Shown here one piece after another: positions 16,339 to 24,541 of a DNA stretch of 64,000 bases. The stretch covers positions 682,001 to 746,000 of the forward strand of contig NZ_FOJG01000002.1 of assembly GCF_900110835.1 (NCBI RefSeq). Reading direction: 5' to 3'. Source of the DNA: Chitinophaga arvensicola. Its GTDB lineage: Bacteria; Bacteroidota; Bacteroidia; Chitinophagales; Chitinophagaceae. Position 1 is the stretch's first letter, and each line of letters begins with the position of its first letter. The notes below the pieces were generated by a model, which worked only from the letters and a program-made list of their open reading frames with translations, searched no databases and was not told the origin of the DNA. The translations under genes and the position numbers were made by a program.

Positions 16339-17019
16339 TTACTGACGGATAATCCGGCCATCTTCCATTTCAATAATACGGTTGGTATTTTCTGCAAACT
16401 CCGGGTCGTGTGTGACAATAAGCAGGGTTTGCTGGTATTTTAAAGACAGCTCCTTAAAGATGTCAAACACGATCTGGCCATTTTTCTTGTCGAGGTTACC
16501 GGTAGGCTCATCTCCCATAATAATAGCAGGATCATTGATCAGCGCCCGGGCAATAGCTACCCGTTGTTTTTGTCCGCCCGACAACTGGTTGGCACTCTTC
16601 AGTGCAAGATCATCGATATGCAGCATTTTAAGCCGCTCCATGGCCCTGTGTTCTATTTCCTGCTCTCCGTACTTATTGAGCTTTAATCCGGGCAGCATCA
16701 CGTTCCTGAGTACACTGAATTCGTTCAGGAGATAATGGAACTGGAACACAAACCCGATCTTTTCATTCCGGATACGCGCCAGCTGCTTTTCTTTCTGGTT
16801 GGTGACCAGTTGCTGATCAATCCACAACTGCCCTTCATAATCCGTATCCATGGTAGACAGGATATAGAGCAAGGTAGATTTGCCGCAGCCGGACTTCCCG
16901 ACTACCGAAACAAACTCCCCTTTATTGATAGACAGACTCAGGTCATTCAGCACCGGTATCGTCACCGGATCATGAAATGATTTACTGATATGACTGGCTT
17001 GCAGAATAACCTCACTCAT
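16339..17019 (-). CDS. ABC transporter ATP-binding protein (LolD/MacB/DevA type)
   Basis: 226 residues. Walker A GKSGCGKST at 41-49, Q-loop Gln93, the signature LSGGQKQR from 146, Walker B IIMGDE at 166-171, and the switch His204 are all intact. The sequence around the Q-loop (GFVFQFHYLLNEF) is typical of the LolD/MacB subfamily that partners with FtsX-like permeases. It is the third gene of an adaptor-permease-ATPase set, two bases after the permease. Mechanotransmission by such ATPases drives export across the periplasm rather than import. Confidence 0.94.
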   Translation of the reverse strand: MSEVILQASHISKSFHDPVTIPVLNDLSLSINKGEFVSVVGKSGCGKSTLLYILSTMDTDYEGQLWIDQQLVTNQKEKQLARIRNEKIGFVFQFHYLLNEFSVLRNVMLPGLKLNKYGEQEIEHRAMERLKMLHIDDLALKSANQLSGGQKQRVAIARALINDPAIIMGDEPTGNLDKKNGQIVFDIFKELSLKYQQTLLIVTHDPEFAENTNRIIEMEDGRIIRQ

Positions 17020-17021
17020 CT

Positions 17022-18281
17022 TTATTTTCCTCTTATGATGATCACGGGATCTACCTTGCTGGCCTTCCGCGCAGGGAAATAGCCGGCGAAGTAGGTAGTC
17101 ACCAGTGAAAAGATTGCACCTATAAAATAAAATGCCGGGTTATAATTCACCGGAAACGTAGTAATAGTGGGCAACGCTGCCGTTCTGAAAGGAATATTGT
17201 CGATCACCACCGACAAACCAAAACCCAGGAACAACCCGATCACACCGCCGAAAAAGCCGATGCTCAGGGCAATCACGATGAAAATCCGGTTCACATCACT
17301 CCCCGAAAAACCAGTGGCTTTCATAATGGCAATGGCATCCATTTTCTCGTAGATCATCATGTTCAGGATATTATAAATCCCGAAACCCGCTACAATCAAC
17401 AGCGTAATACCTACGGAATAAGAAATCAGCGTCCTGATAAAACTACCCGTTTCAAACTGTGAATTGGCCGTCTGGATATCTTCCGTATCTGCCTGAAACA
17501 ACGCGCCATACTCTTTTGCCACTACGGGCGCCTGGTTCAGGTCTGTCAGCTTCACCTGGATATCGGTGAGGTAATTATTCGGTTTCCCCAATAACTTCTG
17601 CGCCGTATTGATAGACGTATAACATTGCACTTTATCAAAATCCTGCAGGCCCGACTGGAAATAACCCACTACTTTCAACGGCATGATATCACCCTGTGAA
17701 GTGGTCACCTGCAGTACGTCTCCGGGATCTGCCAGTAATTTATCGGCCACGCCTTTGCCCAGGATAATACTGTTGGGTACATTTTTCAGATCAATGGCCT
17801 TGCCGGTAATGATATAATCGTTGAAATGAAACAACGCACTTTCCGACTGCACATCGATGCCGTTGATAACACCGGTAATATCGATGGTTCCGGCATTAAA
17901 AAACACCGGGGCAATGATCTTAGGCGCAATGCCCACTACCCGGTTATCATTTTTTAACAGTTGCAGAATGGCAGCGCTGTTATAGATCTCCTGCCGTCCG
18001 CTGGCGGATTTTACGGACTTGATAAAGTTGTAAGATTGTTTGTATTCGCCGGAAAGGTTAACCGGCTGATGTTTACTGGGTTTAATATCATTGTAGATAC
18101 GCACATGCGGCGTTCTGTTCAGTACCAGCCCGTCGAGCAAACCATTCAGCCCCGTCATGAAGCTGAGCAATGCAATAAACATGGTGATGCTGAAAGTTAC
18201 GCCCACCGCTGCAATCAGCGTTTGCTTCCAGCGCGCCTTCATCAGCGACCATGATATGCTGAAGATCAGTTTGTGGTTCAT
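17022..18281 (-). CDS. FtsX/MacB-like ABC transporter permease
   Basis: 419 residues. One TM helix near the N-terminus (about 20-40), a large periplasmic domain (about 50-280) and three C-terminal TM helices (about 290-405) give the four-helix layout of MacB/LolE/DevC permeases. The FtsX-like segment with GIYNILNMMIYEKMDAIAIM, just after the second helix, is conserved in this family. Its start overlaps the stop of the adaptor gene by four bases, so translation is coupled. It probably exports a lipid, peptide or siderophore-like molecule together with its adaptor; the cargo is unknown. Confidence 0.92.
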   Translation of the reverse strand: MNHKLIFSISWSLMKARWKQTLIAAVGVTFSITMFIALLSFMTGLNGLLDGLVLNRTPHVRIYNDIKPSKHQPVNLSGEYKQSYNFIKSVKSASGRQEIYNSAAILQLLKNDNRVVGIAPKIIAPVFFNAGTIDITGVINGIDVQSESALFHFNDYIITGKAIDLKNVPNSIILGKGVADKLLADPGDVLQVTTSQGDIMPLKVVGYFQSGLQDFDKVQCYTSINTAQKLLGKPNNYLTDIQVKLTDLNQAPVVAKEYGALFQADTEDIQTANSQFETGSFIRTLISYSVGITLLIVAGFGIYNILNMMIYEKMDAIAIMKATGFSGSDVNRIFIVIALSIGFFGGVIGLFLGFGLSVVIDNIPFRTAALPTITTFPVNYNPAFYFIGAIFSLVTTYFAGYFPARKASKVDPVIIIRGK

Positions 18282-19357
18282 GGCGCAGGTTTCATGATGA
18301 CATCCGCAGGAGTGAGTCCGCTGAGGATTTCTACTTTCTGATAATCTTTCAGTCCTGTTACTACTTTCTTCTTCTCTTTATTCTCCAGCAATACCTGGTC
18401 ATCATCCAGTAAATAATTACGGGGGATGGTGAGCGCTTTATCTTTCTGTTGAATAACGATATTGGCCTCCAGGGTCATGTTGGGATAAATGACCGGCGGT
18501 TGTTTAACGAAGTGTGCATCGATGGTGAAAGACCGGGAGCGTTCATTCATTATCGGGTAGATCTTTTCCACGCTGGCCTCAAAAGCCTGTCCCTTATAGC
18601 TGTCCAGCGTGATAAACACTTTTTGTCCCAGCTGGATGCGGGCAATATCGTATTCATCGGCCTGGAGTTCGAGGTAAAAATCGCGGGCATCACCGATGAT
18701 GGCCACAGGATTTTGTGTAGTGGCCATTTCCCCTGCCTTCTTCGGTAAACTATATACTCTGCCGTTGATGTCGCTCCTCACAATGTAATCATCGCTTTGT
18801 GTATGGCTGATCTCCAGGTTTTTACCGGATTGTTTTGCTGCAAAATCCAGTTGCTTCTGCAGGTCATTGTATTTAAGCAGGGCAATATCATAAGAGGTCC
18901 GGGAACTTTTATACGCCAGTTCGGCTTGTTCTAACTGATGCTGGCTGCCGATCTGTTGTTGCCAGAGACGGCGTTGCCGTTCGAGCAGCAGGGAATCGTT
19001 GCTGAGCTTTATCCTGGCAAGATCGATATTGACCTTTAGTTCGTTGAGTTTCTGAGTATTGGCGCCTACGGCGGAATAGGCGGCAGCGAGTGCAGCATTT
19101 TCCGTGTTCAGTTTCGCGGTTTCATTGAGAATGCGAAGGATGGCATCTCCCTTTTTCACCGTATCCCCTTCGGTAACAGGAATATCGACGATCAATCCGT
19201 TGACCTTGGAGAACACCTGGTATTGATGCCTGCTTTTAATAACACCGGAAGCGTACACAGATTCCGTAATGCTTTCTTCCACCGGATGTGTCTTTTCCCA
19301 TTTGCTTTTGCAGGAGGATAGTACGCAGAGGAGCAATAATATGTTGACAGCCTTCAT
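18278..19357 (-). CDS. HlyD/DevB-type periplasmic adaptor lipoprotein
   Basis: The start was set to the ATG at 19357, fourteen codons inside the longest frame, because it gives a clean lipoprotein signal (MKAVNILLLLCVLSSC). The mature protein has a lipoyl/barrel-sandwich part split by a long helical hairpin (about 85-185, rich in Leu/Gln/Lys) and a beta-barrel domain (YDIARIQLGQKVFITLDSY), as in membrane-fusion proteins. First gene of the adaptor-permease-ATPase operon. No TolC-like outer-membrane channel gene is present in the window, so the system must borrow one from elsewhere. Confidence 0.9.
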   Translation of the reverse strand: MKAVNILLLLCVLSSCKSKWEKTHPVEESITESVYASGVIKSRHQYQVFSKVNGLIVDIPVTEGDTVKKGDAILRILNETAKLNTENAALAAAYSAVGANTQKLNELKVNIDLARIKLSNDSLLLERQRRLWQQQIGSQHQLEQAELAYKSSRTSYDIALLKYNDLQKQLDFAAKQSGKNLEISHTQSDDYIVRSDINGRVYSLPKKAGEMATTQNPVAIIGDARDFYLELQADEYDIARIQLGQKVFITLDSYKGQAFEASVEKIYPIMNERSRSFTIDAHFVKQPPVIYPNMTLEANIVIQQKDKALTIPRNYLLDDDQVLLENKEKKKVVTGLKDYQKVEILSGLTPADVIMKPAP

Positions 19358-19487
19358 GTAGTATATTTTTCCTGCCAGGCGATACTGGCAGTGCTTCATT
19401 GGTACTTTGTGATCCTCAAATGTACGGCATCTGTCCCTAAAAAAATGCGTATCTTTAACGGATCATTCCCCTTAAATGCTGCTTTTT

Positions 19488-20036
19488 ATGGGAAAGTTTT
19501 TTGATGAGATCAAGTCAACGCACCAGGACTTCATTGCTGCACAGAAAATGTTCTTTGTAGCGTCTGCCCCGCTCAGTGAAAGCGGCCATGTTAATCTTTC
19601 GCCCAAAGGGCTCGACAGTTTCCGCGTGCTTTCTGCGACCCGGGTTGCCTACCTCGATATAGTGGGCAGTGGTAATGAAACCTCTGCACATCTGCTCGAA
19701 AACGGGCGCATTACCTTTATGTTTTGTGCTTTCGACGGACCGCCCAATATTCTCCGTTTATACGGTAAGGGCTATACGGTATTGCCGGACGATCCGGAGT
19801 GGCCTTCCCTGTCTGAAATGTTCCACCTGTTGCCGGCCACCCGGCAGATCATTGTGGCCGATATACATAAGGTGCAAACCTCCTGCGGTTTCGGCGTGCC
19901 ATTATACGATTATACCGGTGAGCGGGATCATGCCGCCAAATGGGCTGCCAATAAGGGGCCTGAAGGACTGGAGATTTACAAGGCGGAGAAAAACCTGGTG
20001 AGCATGGACGGTTTGCCCACCCAACTCGGCAGCTAA
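19488..20036 (+). CDS. Pyridoxamine 5'-phosphate oxidase-like flavin protein
   Basis: The ATG at 19488 (MGKFFDEI) is preferred over one four codons upstream. The protein has about 182 residues and the split-barrel FMN-binding fold of the PNPOx-like family: MFFVASAPLSESGHVNLSPKG, then DIVGSGNETSAHL and GRITFMFCAFDG. Members bind FMN, F420 or heme and reduce diverse small molecules, so the substrate cannot be named. A TATCTTTA box at 19450-19457 resembles the -7 promoter element. It lies between the divergent exporter operon and the multiheme cytochrome gene. Confidence 0.85.
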   Translation: MGKFFDEIKSTHQDFIAAQKMFFVASAPLSESGHVNLSPKGLDSFRVLSATRVAYLDIVGSGNETSAHLLENGRITFMFCAFDGPPNILRLYGKGYTVLPDDPEWPSLSEMFHLLPATRQIIVADIHKVQTSCGFGVPLYDYTGERDHAAKWAANKGPEGLEIYKAEKNLVSMDGLPTQLGS

Positions 20037-20056
20037 TGGATTTGTCGTCCGGATTT

Positions 20057-20070
20057 GTATCTTTAGATAC
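20057..20070 (+). promoter_or_regulatory. Inverted repeat overlapping a promoter-like box before the multiheme cytochrome gene
   Basis: GTATCT-TT-AGATAC forms a perfect 6-bp inverted repeat 11 bases before the cytochrome start codon. It contains TATCTTTA, one mismatch from the TAnnTTTG -7 consensus. It could be an operator or simply part of the promoter. Confidence 0.35.
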
Positions 20071-20081
20071 ATTTCCACGTT

Positions 20082-21317
20082 ATGAGTAAACGTTTACTGT
20101 TTGTATCCGGGTCCCTGCTAACTTGTATTATCCTTCTTTCACAGTGTATCAGCCGGCCCTCCCGTAAAGAAGATCTCAGAGGCCAGGCCTTTGCCGGCGC
20201 CGCCACCTGCATGGGCTGCCACAAAAATGTATATGACGCCTGGCTTGCTTCGGCGCATCATCATACCTCTTCCCCTGCTTCTGCCACCACGGTTAAAGGA
20301 TCCTTTCTTTCTCCCGATAATATTTTCAGATACGCAAATGGGGAGGTCCTGAAGATGGAAACGCTGGATAGTGCCCTCTATCAGTCGGCCTACCGGAACG
20401 ACACCCTCCGGGAGCGTCATCGATTTGATATTGCCATTGGTTCCGGCACAAAGGCACAGACCTATCTTTACTGGGAAGCAGATAAATATTTCCAGTTGCC
20501 GCTATCTTACCTGGTACCGGCGGCCAGCTGGGCCAACAGTCCGGGTTTTCCGGCAGATCATCCCCGGTTTAACCGGGTAATCCCCAGCACCTGTTTTGGC
20601 TGTCATAGTTCTGCAGTGGGCATTAAAGACAGCAAAATCGAAGGCGTGCAACTGACCGAAACATTTGAAAAGAATGAGCTGGTATATGGCATCGACTGTG
20701 AACGCTGCCATGGCGCCGCAGCTGCGCATGTGGAGTTCCAGACCGCGCATCCGGAAGAAAAACAGCCAAAGTATATCACCACTTTTTCCTCGCTGAATAA
20801 TCAGCAACGGCTGGATATGTGCGGCCTTTGTCATTCAGGATTGAAAGCGCCACAGAAACCTGCCTTTACCTATAAACCTGGAGATCCGCTCTCCGATTAT
20901 TTTTTTCCGGCAACGGGCAAGCCAGCCAAACCTACGGAAATGGATGTTCACGGCACGCAATACCAGCTGTTCACGGCCAGTCAGTGTGCGATCCGCAGTA
21001 CAGATATGAATTGCTCTTCCTGCCATCAGCCGCATACAAAAGAAACAAATGATGTGGCCACGTTTTCACAGCGCTGTATGAACTGCCATACCACTGAGAA
21101 GCATAATTTCTGCTCTAATAAGGATATGCCTGCCGCTTTACTGGCAGCGAACTGCATCGACTGTCATATGCCGGCATTGCCCTCCCGGGGCATTACCCTT
21201 CTCACTGACGGGCAAAGCAAGCCGGTACCGGATTTCATCCGTACACATCTGATCAGTATTTACCCGGAGGAAACAAAGAAGGTATTGGCGAAGTGGCAGG
21301 AACGGGAGAAAAAATAA
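20082..21317 (+). CDS. Seven-heme cytochrome c lipoprotein (cytochrome c554-like)
   Basis: 411 residues with a lipoprotein signal (LLSQC22). Seven CxxCH heme sites are seen, at 43-47, 171-175, 206-210, 247-251, 311-315, 332-336 and 358-362, plus distal His candidates (for instance HHH at 59-61). The spacing resembles the multiheme cytochromes related to c554 and to nitrite/octaheme reductases, but the count is too low for an octaheme enzyme. It is lipid-anchored, probably on the periplasmic side. No quinol-oxidising membrane partner or maturation gene is adjacent; the neighbours are a PNPOx-like protein and an LLM oxidoreductase. The role in electron transfer is inferred. Confidence 0.9.
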   Translation: MSKRLLFVSGSLLTCIILLSQCISRPSRKEDLRGQAFAGAATCMGCHKNVYDAWLASAHHHTSSPASATTVKGSFLSPDNIFRYANGEVLKMETLDSALYQSAYRNDTLRERHRFDIAIGSGTKAQTYLYWEADKYFQLPLSYLVPAASWANSPGFPADHPRFNRVIPSTCFGCHSSAVGIKDSKIEGVQLTETFEKNELVYGIDCERCHGAAAAHVEFQTAHPEEKQPKYITTFSSLNNQQRLDMCGLCHSGLKAPQKPAFTYKPGDPLSDYFFPATGKPAKPTEMDVHGTQYQLFTASQCAIRSTDMNCSSCHQPHTKETNDVATFSQRCMNCHTTEKHNFCSNKDMPAALLAANCIDCHMPALPSRGITLLTDGQSKPVPDFIRTHLISIYPEETKKVLAKWQEREKK

Positions 21318-21325
21318 AGACGTTA

Positions 21326-22348
21326 CTACTTCAATAAAGGAACAATGTACTTTCCGATCAGCTCAATGGCGTTCATCAGCTTCTCGTGTGATAACCCTGC
21401 ATTGTCCATCTGGAAGGTAATCCGGGAGATACCGCCCAATGCTTCGCTATGACGGAGGATCTTCGCGGCTACTTCTTCGGGATCACCTACCAGCAAAGCG
21501 CCAGTAGGACCAGTTTGCGCATCGAACTGTTGCCGGGTGACCGGTCCCCATCCTCTTTCCTTTCCAATTTTGGTGAATGTTTTCGCATAACCGGGGAAAT
21601 AGTCATTAATAGCCTGTTCGCGATCTCCGGCAACATATCCCAGGGAATGTATCCCGACTTTGAGCTTTTCGGGGCCATGTCCGGCTTTGCGGCCAGCTTC
21701 CCGGTATAGATCTATCAACGGGCGGAAACGGTGCGTTTCGCCACCTATAATGGCCACCATGAGCGGCAACCCAAGCGTGCCTGCACGGGCAAAAGATTGT
21801 GGCGTGCCACCCACTCCCAGCCATACCGGCAAGGGGTCCTGGATGGGACGCGGATAAATGGGAATATTATTGATAGGCGCCCTGAACTTTCCTTTCCAGT
21901 TCACCACTTCATGACTCCTGATATTAAGCAACAGGTCCAGTTTCTCCACAAAAAGGGCATCATAGTCCTGTAAACTATAGCCAAACAGCGGATAAGCTTC
22001 TATAAAGGAACCACGACCAACCACAATTTCGGCGCGGCCACGGGAAATAATATCGAGGGTAGCGAAGTTCTGGAACACCCTTACCGGATCAGCTGCACTT
22101 AACACCGTAACAGCACTGGCCAACCGGATCCTTTTGGTACGTGCAGCCGCAGCAGCCAATATAACGGTATGCGCAGAATCAAGAAACTCTTTCCGGTGAT
22201 GCTCTCCAATACCAAATACATCCAGCCCGGCGTGATCTGCCAGTACAATTCTGTCCAGCAGATCTGACATTTCATCCATACTGCTTTCCGCCAATGATTT
22301 GTTGTGTAAACCACTGGTAGCGGCAAAGCTATCTATTCCTACTTCCAT
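21326..22348 (-). CDS. LLM class (luciferase-like) flavin-dependent oxidoreductase
   Basis: The start at 22348 (MEVGIDSFAAT) replaces an upstream start that would add 20 residues of non-family sequence. About 340 residues with the bacterial-luciferase TIM-barrel signature: FGIGEHHRKEF near the N-terminus, LASAVTVLSAADPVRVFQNFATLD, and RAEIVVGRGSF. These enzymes use FMNH2 or F420 to oxidise or reduce small molecules. It stands alone and converges with the multiheme cytochrome gene, eight bases apart. The substrate is unknown. Confidence 0.9.
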   Translation of the reverse strand: MEVGIDSFAATSGLHNKSLAESSMDEMSDLLDRIVLADHAGLDVFGIGEHHRKEFLDSAHTVILAAAAARTKRIRLASAVTVLSAADPVRVFQNFATLDIISRGRAEIVVGRGSFIEAYPLFGYSLQDYDALFVEKLDLLLNIRSHEVVNWKGKFRAPINNIPIYPRPIQDPLPVWLGVGGTPQSFARAGTLGLPLMVAIIGGETHRFRPLIDLYREAGRKAGHGPEKLKVGIHSLGYVAGDREQAINDYFPGYAKTFTKIGKERGWGPVTRQQFDAQTGPTGALLVGDPEEVAAKILRHSEALGGISRITFQMDNAGLSHEKLMNAIELIGKYIVPLLK

Positions 22349-22396
22349 TACTGATATGTTTAGCGAGGTTAAATATACACGTTTAAGTGCAACAAA

Positions 22397-22417
22397 AAAG
22401 CCACCCATGGTGGCTTT
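22397..22417 (-). terminator. Intrinsic terminator of the PH-domain gene
   Basis: AAAGCCACC (22397-22405) pairs with GGTGGCTTT (22409-22417) around a three-base loop. On the minus strand it is followed by a T-run, and it lies 27 bases after the stop of the PH-domain gene. Confidence 0.8.
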
Positions 22418-22443
22418 GCTCTATTCAACACCTGAATAAAGGA

Positions 22444-22824
22444 TTAGTTCAGTACATAGTGCGCGAGTACTTTCTGTACTTCGTATACATCCACCGATTT
22501 ACTAAACTGTTTCTTTACACTGGGATTGATTTCACCGGAGACCCAGATCTTCAGTTCCGCGTCCAGGTCGAAGGTACCTGCTGTTTCAATACTGAACCTG
22601 GAAATGCTTTTATAGGTGATGCTCCGGTACTCTGTTTTACTGCCGGTAAGTCCCTGCTTATCTATCAGAATGAGACGTTTGTTGGTAAAAATGAAAGTAT
22701 CCCGGATCAGTTTAAAGCCGAGTTCCACATGCTCTGAATCGATCAAAAGCTTGCCATAATCTTTGATAATCTGCTCCTGGCTAACATTAGCGGCGTTGCC
22801 CAGGAGACCTGAAAAAAATCCCAT
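22444..22824 (-). CDS. Bacterial PH-domain (YvbH/bPH_1-like) protein
   Basis: 126 residues, no signal peptide. The short helical N-terminus is followed by a bacterial pleckstrin-homology domain: FKLIRDTFIFTNKRLILID (about 37-55) and YRSITYKSISRFSIETAG (about 66-83) are the hallmark strands. Such proteins are widely distributed and poorly characterised; some help envelope stress responses. It is followed by its own terminator and preceded by the small membrane protein gene 69 bases upstream. Confidence 0.82.
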   Translation of the reverse strand: MGFFSGLLGNAANVSQEQIIKDYGKLLIDSEHVELGFKLIRDTFIFTNKRLILIDKQGLTGSKTEYRSITYKSISRFSIETAGTFDLDAELKIWVSGEINPSVKKQFSKSVDVYEVQKVLAHYVLN

Positions 22825-22893
22825 ATCGGAAATAGGTTTGAGTGTGTAAGTTTTGCTACAAGATAGAGAAGATAAATGAATTTAAGAGACGGG

Positions 22894-23079
22894 CTATGCC
22901 TCGTCCTTTGTATTCTTTACCAGACCTATACCCGATACAAAAAATACGAGGCCTATCACTGCCGCCACCAGTAGCTCCCGCCACTGCATGTTTTGTTTGA
23001 TAAAACCATAACCTGCATAAATGAGGCCGATGATACCCAGGATAGTGAGGATGCTGCCAAAGAGCCGTTTTACATTCAT
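22894..23079 (-). CDS. Small two-TM membrane protein
   Basis: 61 residues made of two hydrophobic helices (about 7-27 and 35-54) joined by a short polar loop, with a charged C-terminus. A longer frame over the same bases in another reading frame was set aside because it is unlike a protein. The gene is 62 bases after the FG-GAP-like lipoprotein gene and on the same strand. The family was not identified with confidence; similar small proteins are common in Chitinophagaceae genomes. Confidence 0.65.
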   Translation of the reverse strand: MNVKRLFGSILTILGIIGLIYAGYGFIKQNMQWRELLVAAVIGLVFFVSGIGLVKNTKDEA

Positions 23080-23141
23080 GATATCTGTTGTTTGGATTAA
23101 ACCACAAACAATATCTGTGCCGCGTACCGGTATGCGTCTGG

Positions 23142-23951
23142 TCAGCAGCCAACTGCAGTATGCCTGGCAGTTACTTTCAGCAGATGTCCGGCTTCTGCAG
23201 GCTTCGACAGGTATAGCGTAGGTGCGGTCACATTGTAATGCCAGGAGCCGTCCAGCAACAGATCTGGCTTGCCATCGCCGTCTATATCGCCGGCAAACAG
23301 GATCCGGATCATATTATCATCAAAATTGGGCTGCGCCGCCAGTAGTTCTGTAGTGCGATGTCCGTCTTTCTCAACAGAAAGAAACAGTTTATAGTCTTCT
23401 ACCTGGTAATCCCCGTCTCTTTTGACACGATTACCGGAGGCATGCAATACGTAGTTAACCCCTGAAAAACGGAATGGAAGACTATCGCCGGGTTGCAGTT
23501 GGTCCTTTGATAAAGCAATCCGGGTAAGAGGCCCTTCCCGAAGAAGATCAAGTCCGGCTATCAACAATACAACGCTATCTTTATGATCCGTTTTTACTTC
23601 CCAACCTGTCATCTGTCCTTCTTCATCAACCACCGCATCGTTAACGCGTTTCAGTTTTACATTGGCGGGGGCCAGATAATAACCGGTATCATTGCTGAAA
23701 ATACCTATCCAGTTTTTTTTCGCATCGCTTTCTTTTACTTCATCATCATGAAACTCACCCGTAGTAAGAATGCTTCCGGCATAGCCGCTATCGCCCGGAT
23801 AACGGGCCGCTTCCTCATTTTCAGCAACCGGTGGTACAGCAACAGCTACCGGTAAGGTGGTATCCGTTTTTGAAGTATCAGTTGTTTTCTCCACCCGCTC
23901 CTGGCAAGCAATAAAAAAAGCGAAAAATAAAACAGGTACAATCTTTTTCAT
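23142..23951 (-). CDS. Lipoprotein of unknown function with an FG-GAP-like segment
   Basis: 269 residues with a lipobox (FIAC16) and a low-complexity Thr/Pro/Val-rich linker at about 20-45. The only recognisable element is AGDIDGDGKPDLLLDG near residue 220, a calcium-binding-like DxDxDG loop of the FG-GAP/VCBS style. One copy is too few for a propeller. It begins divergently from the plus-strand lipoprotein gene at 23999, with the start codons only 47 bases apart. Function unknown. Confidence 0.75.
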   Translation of the reverse strand: MKKIVPVLFFAFFIACQERVEKTTDTSKTDTTLPVAVAVPPVAENEEAARYPGDSGYAGSILTTGEFHDDEVKESDAKKNWIGIFSNDTGYYLAPANVKLKRVNDAVVDEEGQMTGWEVKTDHKDSVVLLIAGLDLLREGPLTRIALSKDQLQPGDSLPFRFSGVNYVLHASGNRVKRDGDYQVEDYKLFLSVEKDGHRTTELLAAQPNFDDNMIRILFAGDIDGDGKPDLLLDGSWHYNVTAPTLYLSKPAEAGHLLKVTARHTAVGC

Positions 23952-23987
23952 AGTCCTAAATTGGTGCGCAAATTATACATATTTCAG

Positions 23988-23995
23988 TATATTTG
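23988..23995 (+). promoter_or_regulatory. TAnnTTTG -7 box directly before the 23999 start codon
   Basis: TATATTTG fits the Bacteroidota -7 consensus exactly and ends only three bases before the ATG at 23999. A TTGG lies about 24 bases upstream as a possible -33 element. The message would be leaderless or nearly so. Confidence 0.5.
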
Positions 23996-23998
23996 GTG

Positions 23999-24535
23999 AT
24001 GAAAAAAAGCCCCCCATTCCTCCCCTACTTATTTCCGTTTTTATTTGTGTTAAGTTGTAAAGAAGAGAAAGATCTTCCTACGGTCAATGCCTTACTACGA
24101 AAACATCATTGGAAACTACAATCCTGGACATCCAGCCCTGCGTTTCCTTATGATTTCACCAACGAAACAAGATATTTTACGGATATTTTCGAACTGTACA
24201 CCAGTATCAACCAGAACTGTTACACCGACCAGGAAATGATTTTTGGAAATAGTGAGGCTGATACCAGTCATTCTTACCAATATTATATTGGCAGAAATTT
24301 TTGCGGCAAAACACAGGCAGCTGATAAAGGCTTCTGGATGCTGGAAGATCAGAATAAAATCTATCTCTACATGATGAATGCGCCCTACACATTAGACAGC
24401 GTTAATCAGATTAATCAACTCATGTTGGTAGAAGAACTGACAGAAGACAGGTTGATCGTTACACAGAAAGCCGCAGCAGCGGGCTCTGCTTCCACCTATA
24501 GCTGGAAAAAAGTATTTGTACCAGCAGATAAATAA
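23999..24535 (+). CDS. Lipoprotein of unknown function
   Basis: The ATG at 23999 is preferred to alternative TTG and GTG codons just before it. About 178 residues with a lipoprotein signal (LFVLSC) followed by KEEKDLPTVNALL. The rest is a mixed alpha/beta domain rich in Tyr and Asn with an HHWKLQSW segment early on, of the kind seen in lipocalin-like lipoproteins. A possible leaderless promoter sits immediately upstream. It converges with the pseudo-protease operon, six bases from that gene's stop. No function is assigned. Confidence 0.75.
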   Translation: MKKSPPFLPYLFPFLFVLSCKEEKDLPTVNALLRKHHWKLQSWTSSPAFPYDFTNETRYFTDIFELYTSINQNCYTDQEMIFGNSEADTSHSYQYYIGRNFCGKTQAADKGFWMLEDQNKIYLYMMNAPYTLDSVNQINQLMLVEELTEDRLIVTQKAAAAGSASTYSWKKVFVPADK

Positions 24536-24541
24536 GAGTGG

